From the NCBI GenBank assembly GCA_009667805.1, contig CM019069.1, forward strand, positions 99,111,204 to 99,175,203: 64,000 nucleotides of DNA, given 5' to 3'. Source of the stretch: Leptobrachium leishanense. Its lineage: Eukaryota > Chordata > Amphibia > Anura > Megophryidae. A program made the translations under genes and the position numbers. The notes below the pieces were generated by a model. That model was given only the letters and a program-made list of their open reading frames with translations. It was not told where the DNA came from and searched no databases. Below, one piece after another: positions 10,049-20,955 of this stretch (the first letter of the stretch is position 1; each line of letters starts with the position of its first letter).

Positions 10049-10920
10049 GGTTTAACAAATGCTAGCTCCGTGAGGAGCAGGCAATAATTGGAGAATATCA
10101 CTTGACCATTGGGGATTAAACCTCACAAAAAGTAGCAGAGAAAAACAGAAAACTAGAGAGTATGGGGACCTCCCCAAAAACTCTGTTAGGTCAAGGAACA
10201 TAGAGAGAATAATGACTTTATTAGTGTTCGTGATCAATTAAAATAACAAAAGGATGAGAACACTGGTGATATACTTAGAAAAAAGAGATTGCTATAATCC
10301 TAGAGGTAAGAGCACTCCAAATTATAAACCCATTGGCCAAAAATAGCAAATAATGAAGCCAGATTAGAGCAAAAATAGTTCCTCTACATGGGAGTACCTG
10401 GAAACAGCTAATATAGGTAAGAGCTTCCAAGTATGTCAGAAATAGCTCCAACCAATATAAATGCCACATGTATACGATTGTCAAATAAATGGATTAAATG
10501 TCACGTAAATTGAGTTGCCCCACATGGGGGAAATACAGGCTTGTATTGGAAAAGGAAGAAACCAGAGAATTCAAATAAATAGCAACTATAATAAATCCCT
10601 GCTCTCTACATTTAGGGATTTATGAGAGCCAGATTAGAATCATTTCGTTTAGAGCGAAAAGCAAGTAAATATTACGTTGGCACAATTCCAAATGATATTC
10701 AGCGGCAATCTCTGTGCAAATCACAGATACCCACAGAAGATGGAACATACAATTATGTCAAAGAAAGCTTCATAGTTAAATAATTGGCTCAACCAATAGG
10801 GTAGCAATAGAAGTGACTGTTAAAAAGGGCAATTGCCCATGTTGAAAGTACAACGCCCGATGTGCGTTTCACCGCTAAAAGAATGCGGCTTCGTCAGGAG
10901 CTGTAGTTTTCTGTTTTTCT
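10049..10920 (-). mobile_element. Retroelement insertion with 15-bp target duplication and a hammerhead-like motif
   Basis: 872 bp are inserted in LINE-A between copies of CTTCC(A/G)CCAGCAGTT (10034-10048 and 10921-10935). Read on the minus strand it starts with 'agaaaaacagaaaactac', then a hammerhead-like fold (10906-10848). A related 'ctagttttctgtttttctc' recurs near its far end. No long coding frame is present. The size, long target duplication and ribozyme position fit a Penelope pseudo-LTR or a non-autonomous retrozyme-like element. Confidence 0.55.
10848..10906 (-). ncRNA. Hammerhead-ribozyme-like motif (type I)
   Basis: Minus strand, in order: stem-I arm (cuacagcuc), core CUGACGA, an extra A, stem II GCCGC/GCGGU closed by a nine-base loop, GAAA, a very short stem III, cleavage triplet AUC, then the stem-I return arm (gggcguugua). 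Stem I pairs GCUC/GGGC and UACA/UGUA across an internal loop. CUGANGA and GAAA are both intact. The single A between CUGACGA and stem II is not canonical. Penelope elements of many animals carry type-I hammerheads. Confidence 0.45.
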
Positions 10921-10935
10921 CTTCCGCCAGCAGTT

Positions 10936-11140
10936 CCCTCATCCTATAACCTCTGATCCAGGACCGGCACCTTATTTGCAGTACCACAATACAAAAAGAA
11001 AGTGGCTCGATCCTCATTTTCCTACAGAGCACCACAATTATGGAATAACCTCCCAGACGCCATCAAATCTTCCCCCAGTCTAAAGTCACTTAAGAGATCT
11101 CTAGTTACATACCTCAATACAGAATGCACCTGTATACATG
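10936..11140 (+). pseudogene. LINE-A C-terminal end and 3' part
   Basis: LINE-A continues after the 10049-10920 insertion and codes YKKKVARSSFSYRAPQLWNN, then LPDAIKSSPSLKSLKRSL. The match to LINE-B stops near 11140, just after 'gaatgcacctgt'. Confidence 0.75.
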
Positions 11141-11597
11141 GGGGTCCGCAGCATTGAGCAAGGGCCCCCCCCCCGATCAACAGGCTTAAATTATGAGAAT
11201 TTATTCACTGCACTGCTGCAGTTCCTGGGCTCTCCACTCCACCTCCAATCCACCACGTGCTCCCGCTCACTTTGCAGGCTGGGAGAGGCAGGGCTGAGAT
11301 ACAGGTGCAGCTGCTATGGGCCACTGGATGGAATGCTGGACACAGGAAAAAAGGTAATGATTGTCAAATACATTTTTATTAAGCTTGATGCCAGTGTCTT
11401 TATCTATGAGAGTCCCCTGATCTGAGGTCTAGTTTATCGGTCTGTGGAAGAGGGACAGAAAATGATTAATAGTAATCTGGTGAGAGCCTGTGTTAAGCTC
11501 ACAGAGCTTGCATGAGGTACAGACCAAGGCAATATTGGTAGTATACAGGCAATCTAGGCAGTGGGAATGAGGACCCTGCTCCAGATCTTACAATCTA
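11141..11597. other. Unassigned spacer ending in an L2-type tail fragment
   Basis: No coding frame or known element was recognised in 11141-11555. The last 40 bases ('aggaccctgctccagatc', 'caatctaagaggagagg') match the L2 3' end seen at 26345-26400 and are probably a short L2 remnant. Confidence 0.35.
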
Positions 11598-12206
11598 AGA
11601 GGAGAGGGTTTATCTTTTGTACCGACAAATGGTCCAAACCACTTTCAGTGGGAGGTGGAACAATTTAAATTAGGAAGACAAGTACGTTTCATTGATCACT
11701 TTTCTGAGAATAATGAGGAAGGTGATAGAAACAGGTTTAACGTTAAATAAACATTTGATCCCCCGCCGACAAATGCTTACATTTAGACTTTTCTACAATG
11801 TGTTAAAAGCGAGACAAATGAGATTTTGACTAAACAACAGAGGAAAGTGTATCGGAATATCTTGGCAGTGGAACGTAATGCAATTCATGAGTTGGCGAAC
11901 GATGCCTCTATCACTTTGCGACCCGCTGACAAGGGGAGCGGAATTGTCATTATGAATTATAGTGATTATCGTACTGAAATTTTCATTCAATTGAGCAATA
12001 CAAAAGTATATGAGAGATTACCTTATGATCCATGCTCTATTTATGCTTTACAGATCAAACAGTTTCTTCAGCAGGCTGTGTATGCGCATATTATCCATGT
12101 CCTCCACACCCAAGATCCTCTATACATTACCAAAAACTCATAAAAATGCACGTTCACCACCAGGGAGACCTATTGTCTCGGCAGTAGGGAGTTTATTAGC
12201 ACCTTT
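11598..12206 (+). pseudogene. Penelope-like element, N-terminal part of the reverse transcriptase
   Basis: Plus-strand frames code GLSFVPTNGPNHFQWEVEQF and KLGRQVRF, the N-terminal block typical of Penelope reverse transcriptases. SITLRPADKGSGIVIMNYSD and YTLPKTHKN follow, then PPGRPIVS. At least one stop (about 11750) and a frameshift (about 12140) occur. The block stops at 12206, where LINE-B is inserted. Coding resumes at 15186. Confidence 0.82.
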
Positions 12207-14540
12207 GGGTATTTATTTATAAAGGATTTTACCAGGAAGGATACATTGAGATTTCTCTCGTTTTCAAGTATGTCCTGGGTTCAAGAACATTGAAGTGTTA
12301 CAGAAATACAAAGTAATACAATGCAAGATATTAAAAAAAACAACACAAATATACAGATTAACAGAAAAATATGTAGGAAATATAGTCACTAGGTTACATG
12401 TTTACAGGTGCATTCTGTATTGAGGTATGTTAGTAAGGAGCTTTTGAGTGACTTAAGACCGGGGGAAGATTTGATGGTGTCTGGGAGGTTATTCCATAAT
12501 TGTGGTGCTCTGTAGGAAAATGAGGACCGAGCCACTGTCTTTTTGTATTGTGGTATAGCAAGTAAGGTGCTGGTCCTGGATCGGAGGTTATAGGATGAGG
12601 GAGCTGCTGGGGGAAGCAGTCTATTCAGGTAGGGTGGCAGCTTCCCAGAGATGCTCTTAAACACCAGGCTGGAGAGGTGAAGGGTGCGTCTGGATTCCAG
12701 CTATGGCCAGTTTAGCTCTTTTAACATGTCACAATGGTGGGTCATGTAGTTACATTGTAGCGCAAAGCGGCAGAATGAGTTATAAAACGCAGTAAGTTTA
12801 TGAAGGTGTGTTTGCGGGGTGGCTGCATACACTACATCTCCGTAATCAATAGCCGGCATAAGCATTTGCTGTACAATCTGATTTCTTACCGCGGGACTCA
12901 GGCAAGATTTGTTTCTGTACAGGGCACCTAGTTTGGGGTAAAGTTTAGATGAGAGTTTTTCGATGTGGGGGCCAACCACATACCTAGATATTTGAGAGAA
13001 GTGACTGTGGTCAGCATGCCATTTGATTTTGTCCCAACACATAGATGGGGATTTTGCAATTTGTGTAGTTTAGGTTTTGTTCCAAAGAGCATCGATACAG
13101 TTTTGTCAGTATTTAAAAAAAGTTTGTTGTTTTTGATCCACTTTTCTACCTCTGAATTGTTCTTGCAGCACGACCTCCAGCTGCGGGAGATTTGGTTTGC
13201 TGGTATATATCACAGTGTCGTCTGCGCACATATGTACAGTTGAGGCTTTGCAGACGTTGGGCAGATCATTTATGAATATTGTGAATAGCAGGGGGCCTAG
13301 TATTGAGCCTTGGGGTACACCGCAAGTGACTGGGAGCGGGAGGGAGGAGCTGCCAGAAATTGACACATATTGTGATCGGTCGGATACATAGGATTGAAAC
13401 CAGGTTAGCGTGCGATCACCAATGCCAGAGTTTTTAAGTTTTTCTAACAAGATGCCATGGTCTACCGTGTCAAAGGCCTTGGCAAAAATCAAGGAAGATG
13501 GCTCCAGATAGGTTTCCTTGTTCCATCTCAGCCTGGATATCATTGCAGACTTTTAAAAGGGCGGTTGTAGTTGAGTGATTTGGACGAAAGCCTGATTGAT
13601 CCGGGGTTAAGTAGTTCCAATATTGATAATAATCACGTAATTGTGTGTAGACACATTTTTCCAAGACTTCTGACATTACAGGGAGCAACGATATCGGACG
13701 GTAGTTGGATACCAAAGTACTGTCACCACTTTTATGGATAGGTACCACTCTTGCAGTCTTCCAGAGCTTGGGTATGTATCCAGTCGCCAGTGACTCATTT
13801 ATTAGGGTTGCGACAGAATTTGCAATTGCTGGCGCACTGATTTTCAGCAGCATTGCTGGTATTTGATCAGGTCCAGACTGGTATTTCATTTTTTGCTTAC
13901 GGAGAAGTTTTAGTAATGACACTGACAGGCACTGGTCTAAAACTGAATTCCTGTCTGATACAGGGACTTTGCACAGTTGGGGGGGCCTGACCTGCATGAG
14001 GCCTCTCTGATTGCATGTCATTTCCTAGCTTGGCAATCACAGTGGTGGCACATCCAACAAAATAATCATTAAAGGCATTTGCTACATCTAGGGGGTGTTG
14101 CAGGGTTTGGTTGTTTACTTTGACAGCAGCTGGCTGGGAGTGGACTGGGGGTGCTTGTACGTTACTTATGGTTCTCCAAAAGTTTCTAGGGTTTGATATG
14201 TTATTGTTTAGATTTTCATTGAAGTAATAGGCTTTGGCCATTTTTGTTTGTTTTGTGCATTCATTCCGGCATTTTCGGTATTCGTAGTGATCGTTCATGG
14301 AACCAGTACTCTTGAAATTTGACCACCGTGAATCTCTAAGCTGGTACATTAGTGTAAGATCAGCTGTAACCCAGGGGAGATGAGTTCCTTTTACTCGCAC
14401 TTTACGCAGCGGGGCATGTGAATTCCAGACTTGCAGGAGCTCAGACTGAAAGTATTCAACTGCACAGTCTAGGTCTGGGATTAGGTTTAACCTGTACCAG
14501 GGGAGGGTATGTGGTTGGATAGTGTTTTTAAAGAACCAGG
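12207..14540 (-). mobile_element. LINE-B: CR1/L2-group (Jockey superclade) LINE inserted in the Penelope element
   Basis: Minus strand, from about 14540 down to 12207. Pre-RT region: DHYEYRKCRNECTKQTK, AFNDYFVGCATT. Reverse transcriptase: SGPDQIPAMLLK, YIPKLWKTARVVPIHK, NYRPISLLPVMSEVLEK, SGFRPNHSTTTALL, AKAFDTVDHGILLEKLKN, GVPQGSILGPLLFTIFINDL, and a CADDTVIYT box (Tyr of YADD lost). C-terminal part: LGALYRNKSCLSPAV, RAPQLWNNLPDTIKSSPG. Frameshifts occur near 13490, 13120 and 12700. It ends with the shared tail 'cctggtaaaatccttt'. Only the endonuclease end is missing. It is the likely partner of the SINE at 4401-4597. Confidence 0.85.
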
Positions 14541-14564
14541 TTTGTCCCTACAGACATGTGTTAA

Positions 14565-15184
14565 AGGGATACTCTAGGCAACATGACCACCTAAGCGTTT
14601 TTAGGTGGTCATGATGCCCTGAGTATGCCCTTGTCTTTCCCCCCTCCCTCCGCTCAGCCGATCAGCTGAAACAGCTGAGAGACGCGGAGAACTTTACTCC
14701 GCCCTCCCAGTTGTCAGTCAGCAGAGCGGGATTCATATTTCCCGCTTCTACCGACTATTGCCGAGTAGGAGACGTCATCGCGCTAAAAGCGCGATGACGT
14801 CTCCAACTCCCAACTGTACTTGGCGGGAGCAAGCCGCCAGCATAGTCTGCGGCTGCGTTTAGTGTTGCGCGCATCCTCTTGCGCGTAACACTAATCAAAG
14901 AACAGGAAGCCTGCTGATTGGCTGGCTTACGTGACTGGCGCACATACGCGCTTCTCACGTAAACCATTAGCCAAGTTCAAGATTTTTAGGACGGGAGCGG
15001 AAGAGGAGGGAGGGGAGTATATAAAAAAAAAATTAAATTTTTTTTTAAAAAAAGACGCTGTTGGAAACGAGTGGTTTTTAGGGCAAGTATTACATTAAAA
15101 AAAATATATATACGCAATAACTAGGTAGGGAATAGGTATATTTTAATGTAAAGAAAGGGGGGATTTTTAGCCTAGAGTGTTCCT
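14565..15184. mobile_element. T2-type (Kolobok-like) MITE, copy 1
   Basis: 620 bp between TTAA duplications (14561-14564 and 15185-15188). Terminal inverted repeats are AGGGATACTCTAGGC and, in reverse complement, AGGAACACTCTAGGC. TTAAAGGRA ends are the hallmark of the Xenopus T2 MITE group. It contains a hairpin just inside the left end (accacctaagcg/cttttaggtggt) and GC-rich palindromes near 14770-14890. It is homologous to 52480-53045. Confidence 0.82.
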
Positions 15185-15188
15185 TTAA

Positions 15189-16640
15189 AGATACTTCCGA
15201 TGTTAAAAACACGTTTAAAAGCATTTTCTGGGTTCCTTTGGTAGATTCACTTCTAATAACCATTGAGGTCAGTAGTCTCTACACTATCATCCCTTTGGAG
15301 GAAGGGATAGCGTCTATGCGGGCTGTATTGTCGAATACGCCTAGTGAGGTTTCATATCCGATTGAGTTTTTGCTGGCCACGCTACGATTATCATTGACCA
15401 AGAATTATTTTCGATTTGAAAATCGATTTTATTTACGACGCAGGGGTATGTCCATGGGGGCTCCCATGGCGCCGATGTACACAAATACGTTCATGTATGT
15501 GTACGAAATGCAATACATTATTCCAGCTTTTGGAAGGGGGTTACAACTATATCTGCGCTTTATAGATTATATTTTTTTGATATGGCAGGGTACCCCAGAG
15601 GCTTTATCTGCAATCCTGACGGATTTTAAACACTTTGACGACTACTGTGAGAATGTCACATGAGTATAGCGCTTCTACGGTGAGCTTTTTGGAGTTATCC
15701 ATGTCGATGGGTGAAGAGGGTCTTACTTATTCCCTCTTCCGTAAAGAAACTGATCGTAATACGCTGTTACATGTGACTAGTTTTCACCCCAAATGCCTGA
15801 AGGAACCTTTGCGGATTTCACAGTTTCTTCGTGTGATCAGAAACAATTCAAATCCCCATACCTGTGAGCAACAAGTGTTGCAGATGTATTCTCGTTTTGT
15901 ACAACGGGGATACAAATCGGAGGTAAATGATAGTTCATGGATTCGTGCCCGTGAACTGGGAGGGAATGTGAACAAGAAATTGATACGACAACACGTATCA
16001 CCTTTGTCCAAACATTTCACACCTCATCGAATGCGTCTGCTCAGGTGACTAGACGTCATTGGAGTATCCTTCAAAAGGATCCGAAGTTGAAACAGCATGT
16101 GTCCAATCCTCCTTTGATGTCTTATAAACGTAATAAAAATTTGAGGGACATGATAGTCCATACTGCCCAATTTACGCTATTTGCTGAGATTAGTGGAACA
16201 GGGAGAGTTAACCCTGGGTGTATCCGTTGCCTGGGTTGTACTACTTGCAACTCGTTAACCACGGGTAAGGTTTTTTACCATCCATATAAAAAGGGACAAA
16301 GTTCTCTATCAGGCATAGGATTACCTGCACTACCGAATTCGTAGTCTATAAAATTACCTGTCCTTGTGGCCTAACCTATGTGGGTAAAATCACTAACGGA
16401 CTACGCACAAGCATGGCGAACCATCGCTCGGCCATACGGGCTGCACTGGCAGGGCAGGACAATCCCTCAACTAGTGGCCCGTCATTTCAATTGATGTACC
16501 ACCCCGTATCCTCTTTTATGGTTATGGGGATTGATCACATACCAAATATGTCGAGGGGGGGTGATCGAGCTACTGAATTGTAGAAGAGGGAGGCATTCTG
16601 GAATTTTTCCCTAGATGCTCTCGCACCAAGAGGATTGAAT
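15189..16640 (+). pseudogene. Penelope-like element, reverse transcriptase palm to GIY-YIG endonuclease
   Basis: The frame continues from 11598-12206 and starts with KDTSDV. The palm shows LITIEVSSLYTIIP, then RRGMSMGAPMAPMYTN. The active-site box reads RFIDYIF where RYIDDIF is expected, so the second catalytic Asp is lost. The thumb region follows (VSFLELSM, SFHPKCLKEPLRIS). After further frameshifts, a C-terminal GIY-YIG endonuclease is coded at about 16340-16600 (VYKITCPCGLTYVGK, LRTSMANHRSAIR). The GIY-YIG domain is diagnostic of endonuclease-bearing Penelope elements, in which it nicks target DNA. The copy is dead. Confidence 0.85.
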
Positions 16641-17393
16641 GAAGAAAAAAAAACAACAACACAGTTCTAGTTCTTTCCTAGGATCCCGGTAACATTATAC
16701 TGGTTGGTCCTATTAGGAGATTTAAGGGTTAATTTAAAGTTTTTCCAATTGTTTCTGCGGCTAGGGCAGTTCTCTGTTGATTCTAGTCTGAGTAATGGAT
16801 TGATAAATAACCTTTTGGCTTGTGTACGACAAAACCTTATCATCAGGGGATGAGCTGTAATTTGCGCTTTCAGTGGGAAGTGTTGCATGGTTATGTATCT
16901 TTACTAATCACAATGTAGCTTGCTCGGATCGGAGGTCCTCCTTATGGAAACTTTTGGTTCCTGGTGTTATATCATTATTTTTATACGTATTGCTTAAGTT
17001 TGGCATAGGGTTGCACCGATACCGATACTAGTATCGGTATCGGGGCCGATACTGGGTACTGCAGGAGTACTTGGTACTCATGCAGTACCCCCCGATATTT
17101 TTACCGATACCGGAAGCCGGCATTGAGCCGGCTTGCCGGCATCCGAGGGGCTGCGGCGGCTGTCCGAATGCTCTATCGGCATTCGGACAGCCGCCCCTGG
17201 AGCTGCTCACACAATACTTACCTTCCTGGGTGCCGCCGAGAATGTCTCCGCGCGTGCGCTCATTGGAAGGACCCCAGCCGCGACCACGTGGGACCATGTG
17301 ATCACGGCTGGGGTCCTTCCAACGAGCGCGCGCGTGGAAACTTTCCCGGCGGCGCCCAGGAAGGCAAGTACGAACACAGTAAACAGCTGCAGG

Positions 17394-17613
17394 GCCTGTC
17401 CGAATGCAGATGGGCCTGTCCGAATGCAGATGGGCCTGTCCGAATGCAGATGGGCCTGTCCGAATGCAGATGGGCCTGTCCGAATGCAGATGGGCCTGTC
17501 CGAATGCAGATGGGCCTGTCCGAATGCAGATGGGCCTGTCCGAATGCAGATGGGCCTGTCCGAATGCAGATGGGCCTGTCCGAATGCAGATGGGCCTGTC
17601 CGAATGCAGATGG
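17394..17613. repeat. 20-bp minisatellite, about 10.6 identical units
   Basis: The unit 'cgaatgcagatgggcctgtc' repeats from 17401 to 17613 without a single difference between units. The array sits between inverted arms (cagctgcagggcctgtccg and cggacaggccctgcagctg), so it has expanded within one arm of a palindrome. Confidence 0.95.
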
Positions 17614-17805
17614 AGCATTCGGACAGGCCCTGCAGCTGCTCTCCGCGACGATACTTACCTTCCTGGGCGACGCTGGGAAAGTTTCCCCGTTCGCGCTCGT
17701 TGGAAGGACCCCAGCCGTGATCACATGATCCCACGTGGTCACGGCTGGGGTCCTTCCAACGAGCGCACGCGCGGAGACATTCCCGGCGAGATGCATAGGG
17801 GGGGG

Positions 17806-18790
17806 GGGCAATATCCGTGTGTGAGCTGGGGCAGTATCCATGTGTGAGCTGGGGCAGTATCCATGTGTGAGCTGGGGCAGTATCCATGTGTGAGCTGGGG
17901 CAGTATCCATGTGTGAGCTGGGGCAGTATCCATGTGTGAGCTGGGGCAGTATCCATGTGTGAGCTGGGGCAGTATCCATGAGCTGGGGGGCATATCCATG
18001 AGTGAGCTGGGGCAAATCCATGAGCTGGGGGCAAATCCATGAGTGAGCTGGGGCAAATCCATGAGTGAGCTGGGGCAAATCCATGAGTGAGCTGGGGCAA
18101 ATCCATGAGTGAGCTGGGGCAAATCCATGTGTGAGCTGGGGCAAATCCATGTGTGAGCTGGGGCAAATCCATGTGTGAGCTGGGGCAAATCCATGTGTGA
18201 GCTGGGGCAAATCCATGTGTGAGCTGGGGCAGTATCCATGTGTGAGCTGGGGCAGTATCCATGTGTGAGCTGGGGCAAATCCATGAGCTGGGGGGCATAT
18301 CCATGAGTGAGCTGGGGCAAATCCATGAGCTGGGGGGCATATCCATGAGTGAGCTGGGGCAAATCCATGAGCTGGGGGACATATCCATGAGTGAGCTGGG
18401 GCAAATCCATGTGTGAGCTGGGGCAAATCCATGTGTGAGCTGGGGCATATCCATGTGTGAGCTGGGGCATATCCATGTGTGAGCAGGGGCATATCCATGT
18501 GTGAGCAGCTCTGGCATATCCATGAGCTAGGGCATATCCATGTGTGAGCTGGGGCAAATCCATGAGCTGGGGCAAATCCATGTGTGAGCTGGAGCATATC
18601 CATGTGTGAGCTGGGGCATATCCATGTGTGAGCTGGGGCATATCCATGTGTGAGCTGGGGCATATCCATGTGTGAGCTGGGGCATATCCATGTGTGAGCT
18701 GGGGCATATCCATGTGTGAGCTGGGGCATATCCATGAGTGAGCTGGGGGCATATCCATGAGCTGGGGGATATATACATGTGAGCTGGGGG
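17806..18790. repeat. 22/23-bp minisatellite (GAGCTGGGGCA...ATCCAT family)
   Basis: About 43 units alternate among variants: 'ggggcagtatccat', 'ggggcaaatccat' and 'ggggcatatccat', each with gtgtgagct or gagtgagct. In reverse complement these are the same motif and the same variants as the arrays at 23429-24420 and 36577-38160. The long stop-free frames here are a by-product of the repeat. Confidence 0.93.
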
Positions 18791-19189
18791 CATTTTTATA
18801 TGGTCTGTTCTTATTGGAAAGCGTCACATGACATTAAAGAAAAGTATCGGTACTCGTATCGGTGAGTACTTTTAAAAAGTATCGGTACTCGGTCTTAAAA
18901 AAGTGGTATCGGTGCATCCCTAGTTTGGCAGAATGGTGTGTGTAATATATGGGTAATGGGATTATATAAGTAACTGAGTAATAAAGATACAACTTATGCA
19001 ATGTGATATGCACACAACCAGATCTGCACTTTTTAAATTGTTTTTAACAGGTGTCATTAGAATTAAAGTGTTTGCATGCGTCACTATGGCAACAGCTCGT
19101 GAGCTCTTGTGAGGCACTACCTGGAGCCACAGGAACGCCCTCGTTCTGAGTTAATAGAAGTGTGTATTTATGTTGTATGTTTGTTTGTA

Positions 19190-19245
19190 AAGGTTATCTT
19201 GAGAAAAGTCCCAGATGGGACTGAAACTTTGATCTATGGAATAAA
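19190..19245 (+). ncRNA. Decayed hammerhead-like motif at the Penelope 3' end
   Basis: TTGAGAA (CUGANGA with two changes) is followed by AA, a perfect stem GTCCC-agat-GGGAC flanked by A/T, then GAAA, CTTT and the cleavage triplet ATC. The arrangement equals that of 10906-10848, including the extra A before stem II. The core changes (C3 to U, G8 to A) should abolish cleavage. Confidence 0.4.
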
Positions 19246-19348
19246 TCTAATTGTATCTGTATATGACAGTCTTCGTGTGCACCAAGATTTTTTTTTCAAG
19301 CAATGAATGTTTTATTCATGGAACAGTGAGTGCGGGGTTTCTTGGAAT

Positions 19349-19372
19349 AATATATATATATATATATATTTA
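19349..19372. repeat. (TA)n microsatellite
   Basis: A simple TA run of about 22 bases. Another AT-rich zone with tandem and inverted 'tacagccag' units lies at 20767-20955. Confidence 0.85.
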
Positions 19373-19404
19373 TTATGTAGGAAGGGGGGCTGGTGTGTGT
19401 ATGT

Positions 19405-20070
19405 TACAGGTAAAGTCCGAAGTGCGGTTAATCTTGACAATACCCAAAACCGCTGGGTAAAGTTGCAAAAAAAATGAAAATTTCGGACTTTACCCGGGCA
19501 ATGTGCAAGTCTGAAGCTTCACCCGGGTAATCTGAGGAATATTCACAGCGTCACCTGGGTAATCTGCAGAGTATCCAACCCCGCTTGGGTAACAGTGAAT
19601 TTTGCTATTATCTATGGATATTATCAACGAATATGGCAAAAAAGACCAACATTAAAACGTATTAAGGATATAATGAATATACAGAGTGACAGGATAGGTT
19701 TCTTATATGAATGTGAAAAAGTTACATGATCTTTATTATGAGTCATGTGTGCTAATATATCGTTTATAAAACATAATAACCATCAGGTTACTCTTTATAT
19801 AATATCTTTATCTTCATAAATAAATTTTCTGACAATTAACGCACAGAGTTACACGACGGTTATTTAGTGTAGTTTGTGACTGGATACAATTTCGTTAAAA
19901 ATAACCAAAAACCACAATTTTATCAGTCTTTTATCCGGGTAATCCTCGGAATTCAGTCATCTGTAACCTGCTGAAAACCCAAGAAAAGGGGCGTACACAG
20001 AGGCGTTTCGATATTTTGCAGATTACTCAGATAAAGTACGATGTTTCCTTGCACGTCACACTTTATAGGT
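19405..20070. repeat. Unclassified element with repeated ACCCGGGTAA-type sites
   Basis: Several variants of 'acccgggtaatctgc' and 'taaagtccga' occur near both ends of an AT-rich stretch, in both orientations (about 19411-19600 and 19940-20045). The same motifs recur at 25930-26030. Repeated subterminal sites of this kind are typical of DNA transposons. No boundary or coding frame was found. Confidence 0.35.
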
Positions 20071-20311
20071 AACTAGTTGTTAAGCCTACCCGGAGGGCAG
20101 TCTAGTGTTGTTGTCGCCAGCTCAGAATTCATGTCCACATATTTGTTTTTCCAATGTCCTATCCAAGAGTATCTCCATATATAAATGCGCGTGTAACACG
20201 TCCGGCGCCATCCCATCCGCAACAGGAGAGCCAAGTGAGCAGCTGTGATGGGTGCGCACGCAGCTGACAGCACATTACAAAGGCATTTATATATTAGAGC
20301 AGGTTCCTCTT

Positions 20312-20535
20312 TAGATTGTAAGCTCACGGGAACAGGACCCCTTAGATTGTAAAATCACAGGAACAGGACCCCTTAGATTGTAAACTCATGCAACCCCTTA
20401 GATTGTAAACTCATGGAATAGATTGTAAACTAGTGGGACCCTTTAGATTTTAAGATAATGGGACCCCAAAGATTGTAAGCTCATGGGACCCCAAAGATTG
20501 TAAACTCATGGGACCACTTAGATTGTAAATTTAGA
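20312..20535. repeat. Minisatellite of 'agattgtaaactcatggg' units
   Basis: About eight degenerate units of 20-35 bp built on 'cttagattgtaaactcatg' with a trailing 'ggacccc'. The motif resembles the 'attgtaagctc' part of amphibian L2/SINE tails, from which it may have expanded. Confidence 0.7.
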
Positions 20536-20955
20536 TGTGTCTGTGAGGCGTTTTGGCACGCCGCCAGCATATTGAGCCTGAGATACACTGAGCGCGTAGC
20601 GACGCACAGCGTTGCGAAGCGTAGAGAAGCAAACATTTTGCAGGCTTCACTTCACTCCGCTGCGTAGCCAGTCTACACTGCATTACGTTTGCTTCTCTCC
20701 GCACTGAACAGAAATCCACTAAATTAAAATGTACATGCCAAAACCTTTTATTTTCACAAAGCGCATATATATATATATATTACAGCCAGACTTCTCTCAA
20801 ACATATATTATACAGCGCGTGTGCGCTGTATATTTTATATATATATACAGAATATATTATTACAGCCAGACTTTATTTATATATATATATTTATATATTA
20901 TACAGCCAGTGTGCATATATATTTATTCACACACACATACTGGCTGTATAATATA
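20536..20955. repeat. Inverted repeat and AT-rich repeat zone
   Basis: 20615-20700 contains AGAGAAGCAAAC and its inverse GTTTGCTTCTCT, with other GC-rich short palindromes nearby. From 20767 it becomes TA-rich, with repeated 'tacagccag' and its inverse 'ctggctgta'. No gene is seen. Confidence 0.5.

Larger units (their letters stand above)
17006..18922. mobile_element. hAT-A: non-autonomous hAT with two minisatellites
   Basis: Perfect 8-bp duplication GTTTGGCA (16998-17005 and 18923-18930). Ends: TAGGGTTGCACCGATACC, and in reverse complement CTAGGGATGCACCGATACC minus its first base. Inside are GC-rich palindromes, a 20-bp minisatellite (17394-17613) and a 22/23-bp minisatellite (17806-18790). 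No transposase sequence is present. It is inserted in the Penelope 3' region. Confidence 0.9.
16641..19240 (+). mobile_element. Penelope-like element 3' non-coding part, split by a hAT
   Basis: Downstream of GIY-YIG, 16641-17005 and 18931-19240 read as one stretch once the hAT at 17006-18922 is removed. It contains a hammerhead-like motif at 19199-19234 in the same orientation. That is expected for a Penelope terminal repeat, but the exact 3' boundary is not visible. Confidence 0.5.

Noticed and set aside
17207..18827. Long minus-strand frames with repeated HTWICPSSHMDMPQL
   Set aside because: Same cause: translation of the hAT-A minisatellite, not a protein gene.
19736..19746. TGAGTCA (AP-1/NF-E2 core) as a globin-enhancer candidate
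   Set aside because: The full TGCTGAGTCA is not present, no GATA cluster accompanies it, and it lies in an unclassified repeat. Other TGAGTCA hits (28022, 47730, 50588) are inside transposons.
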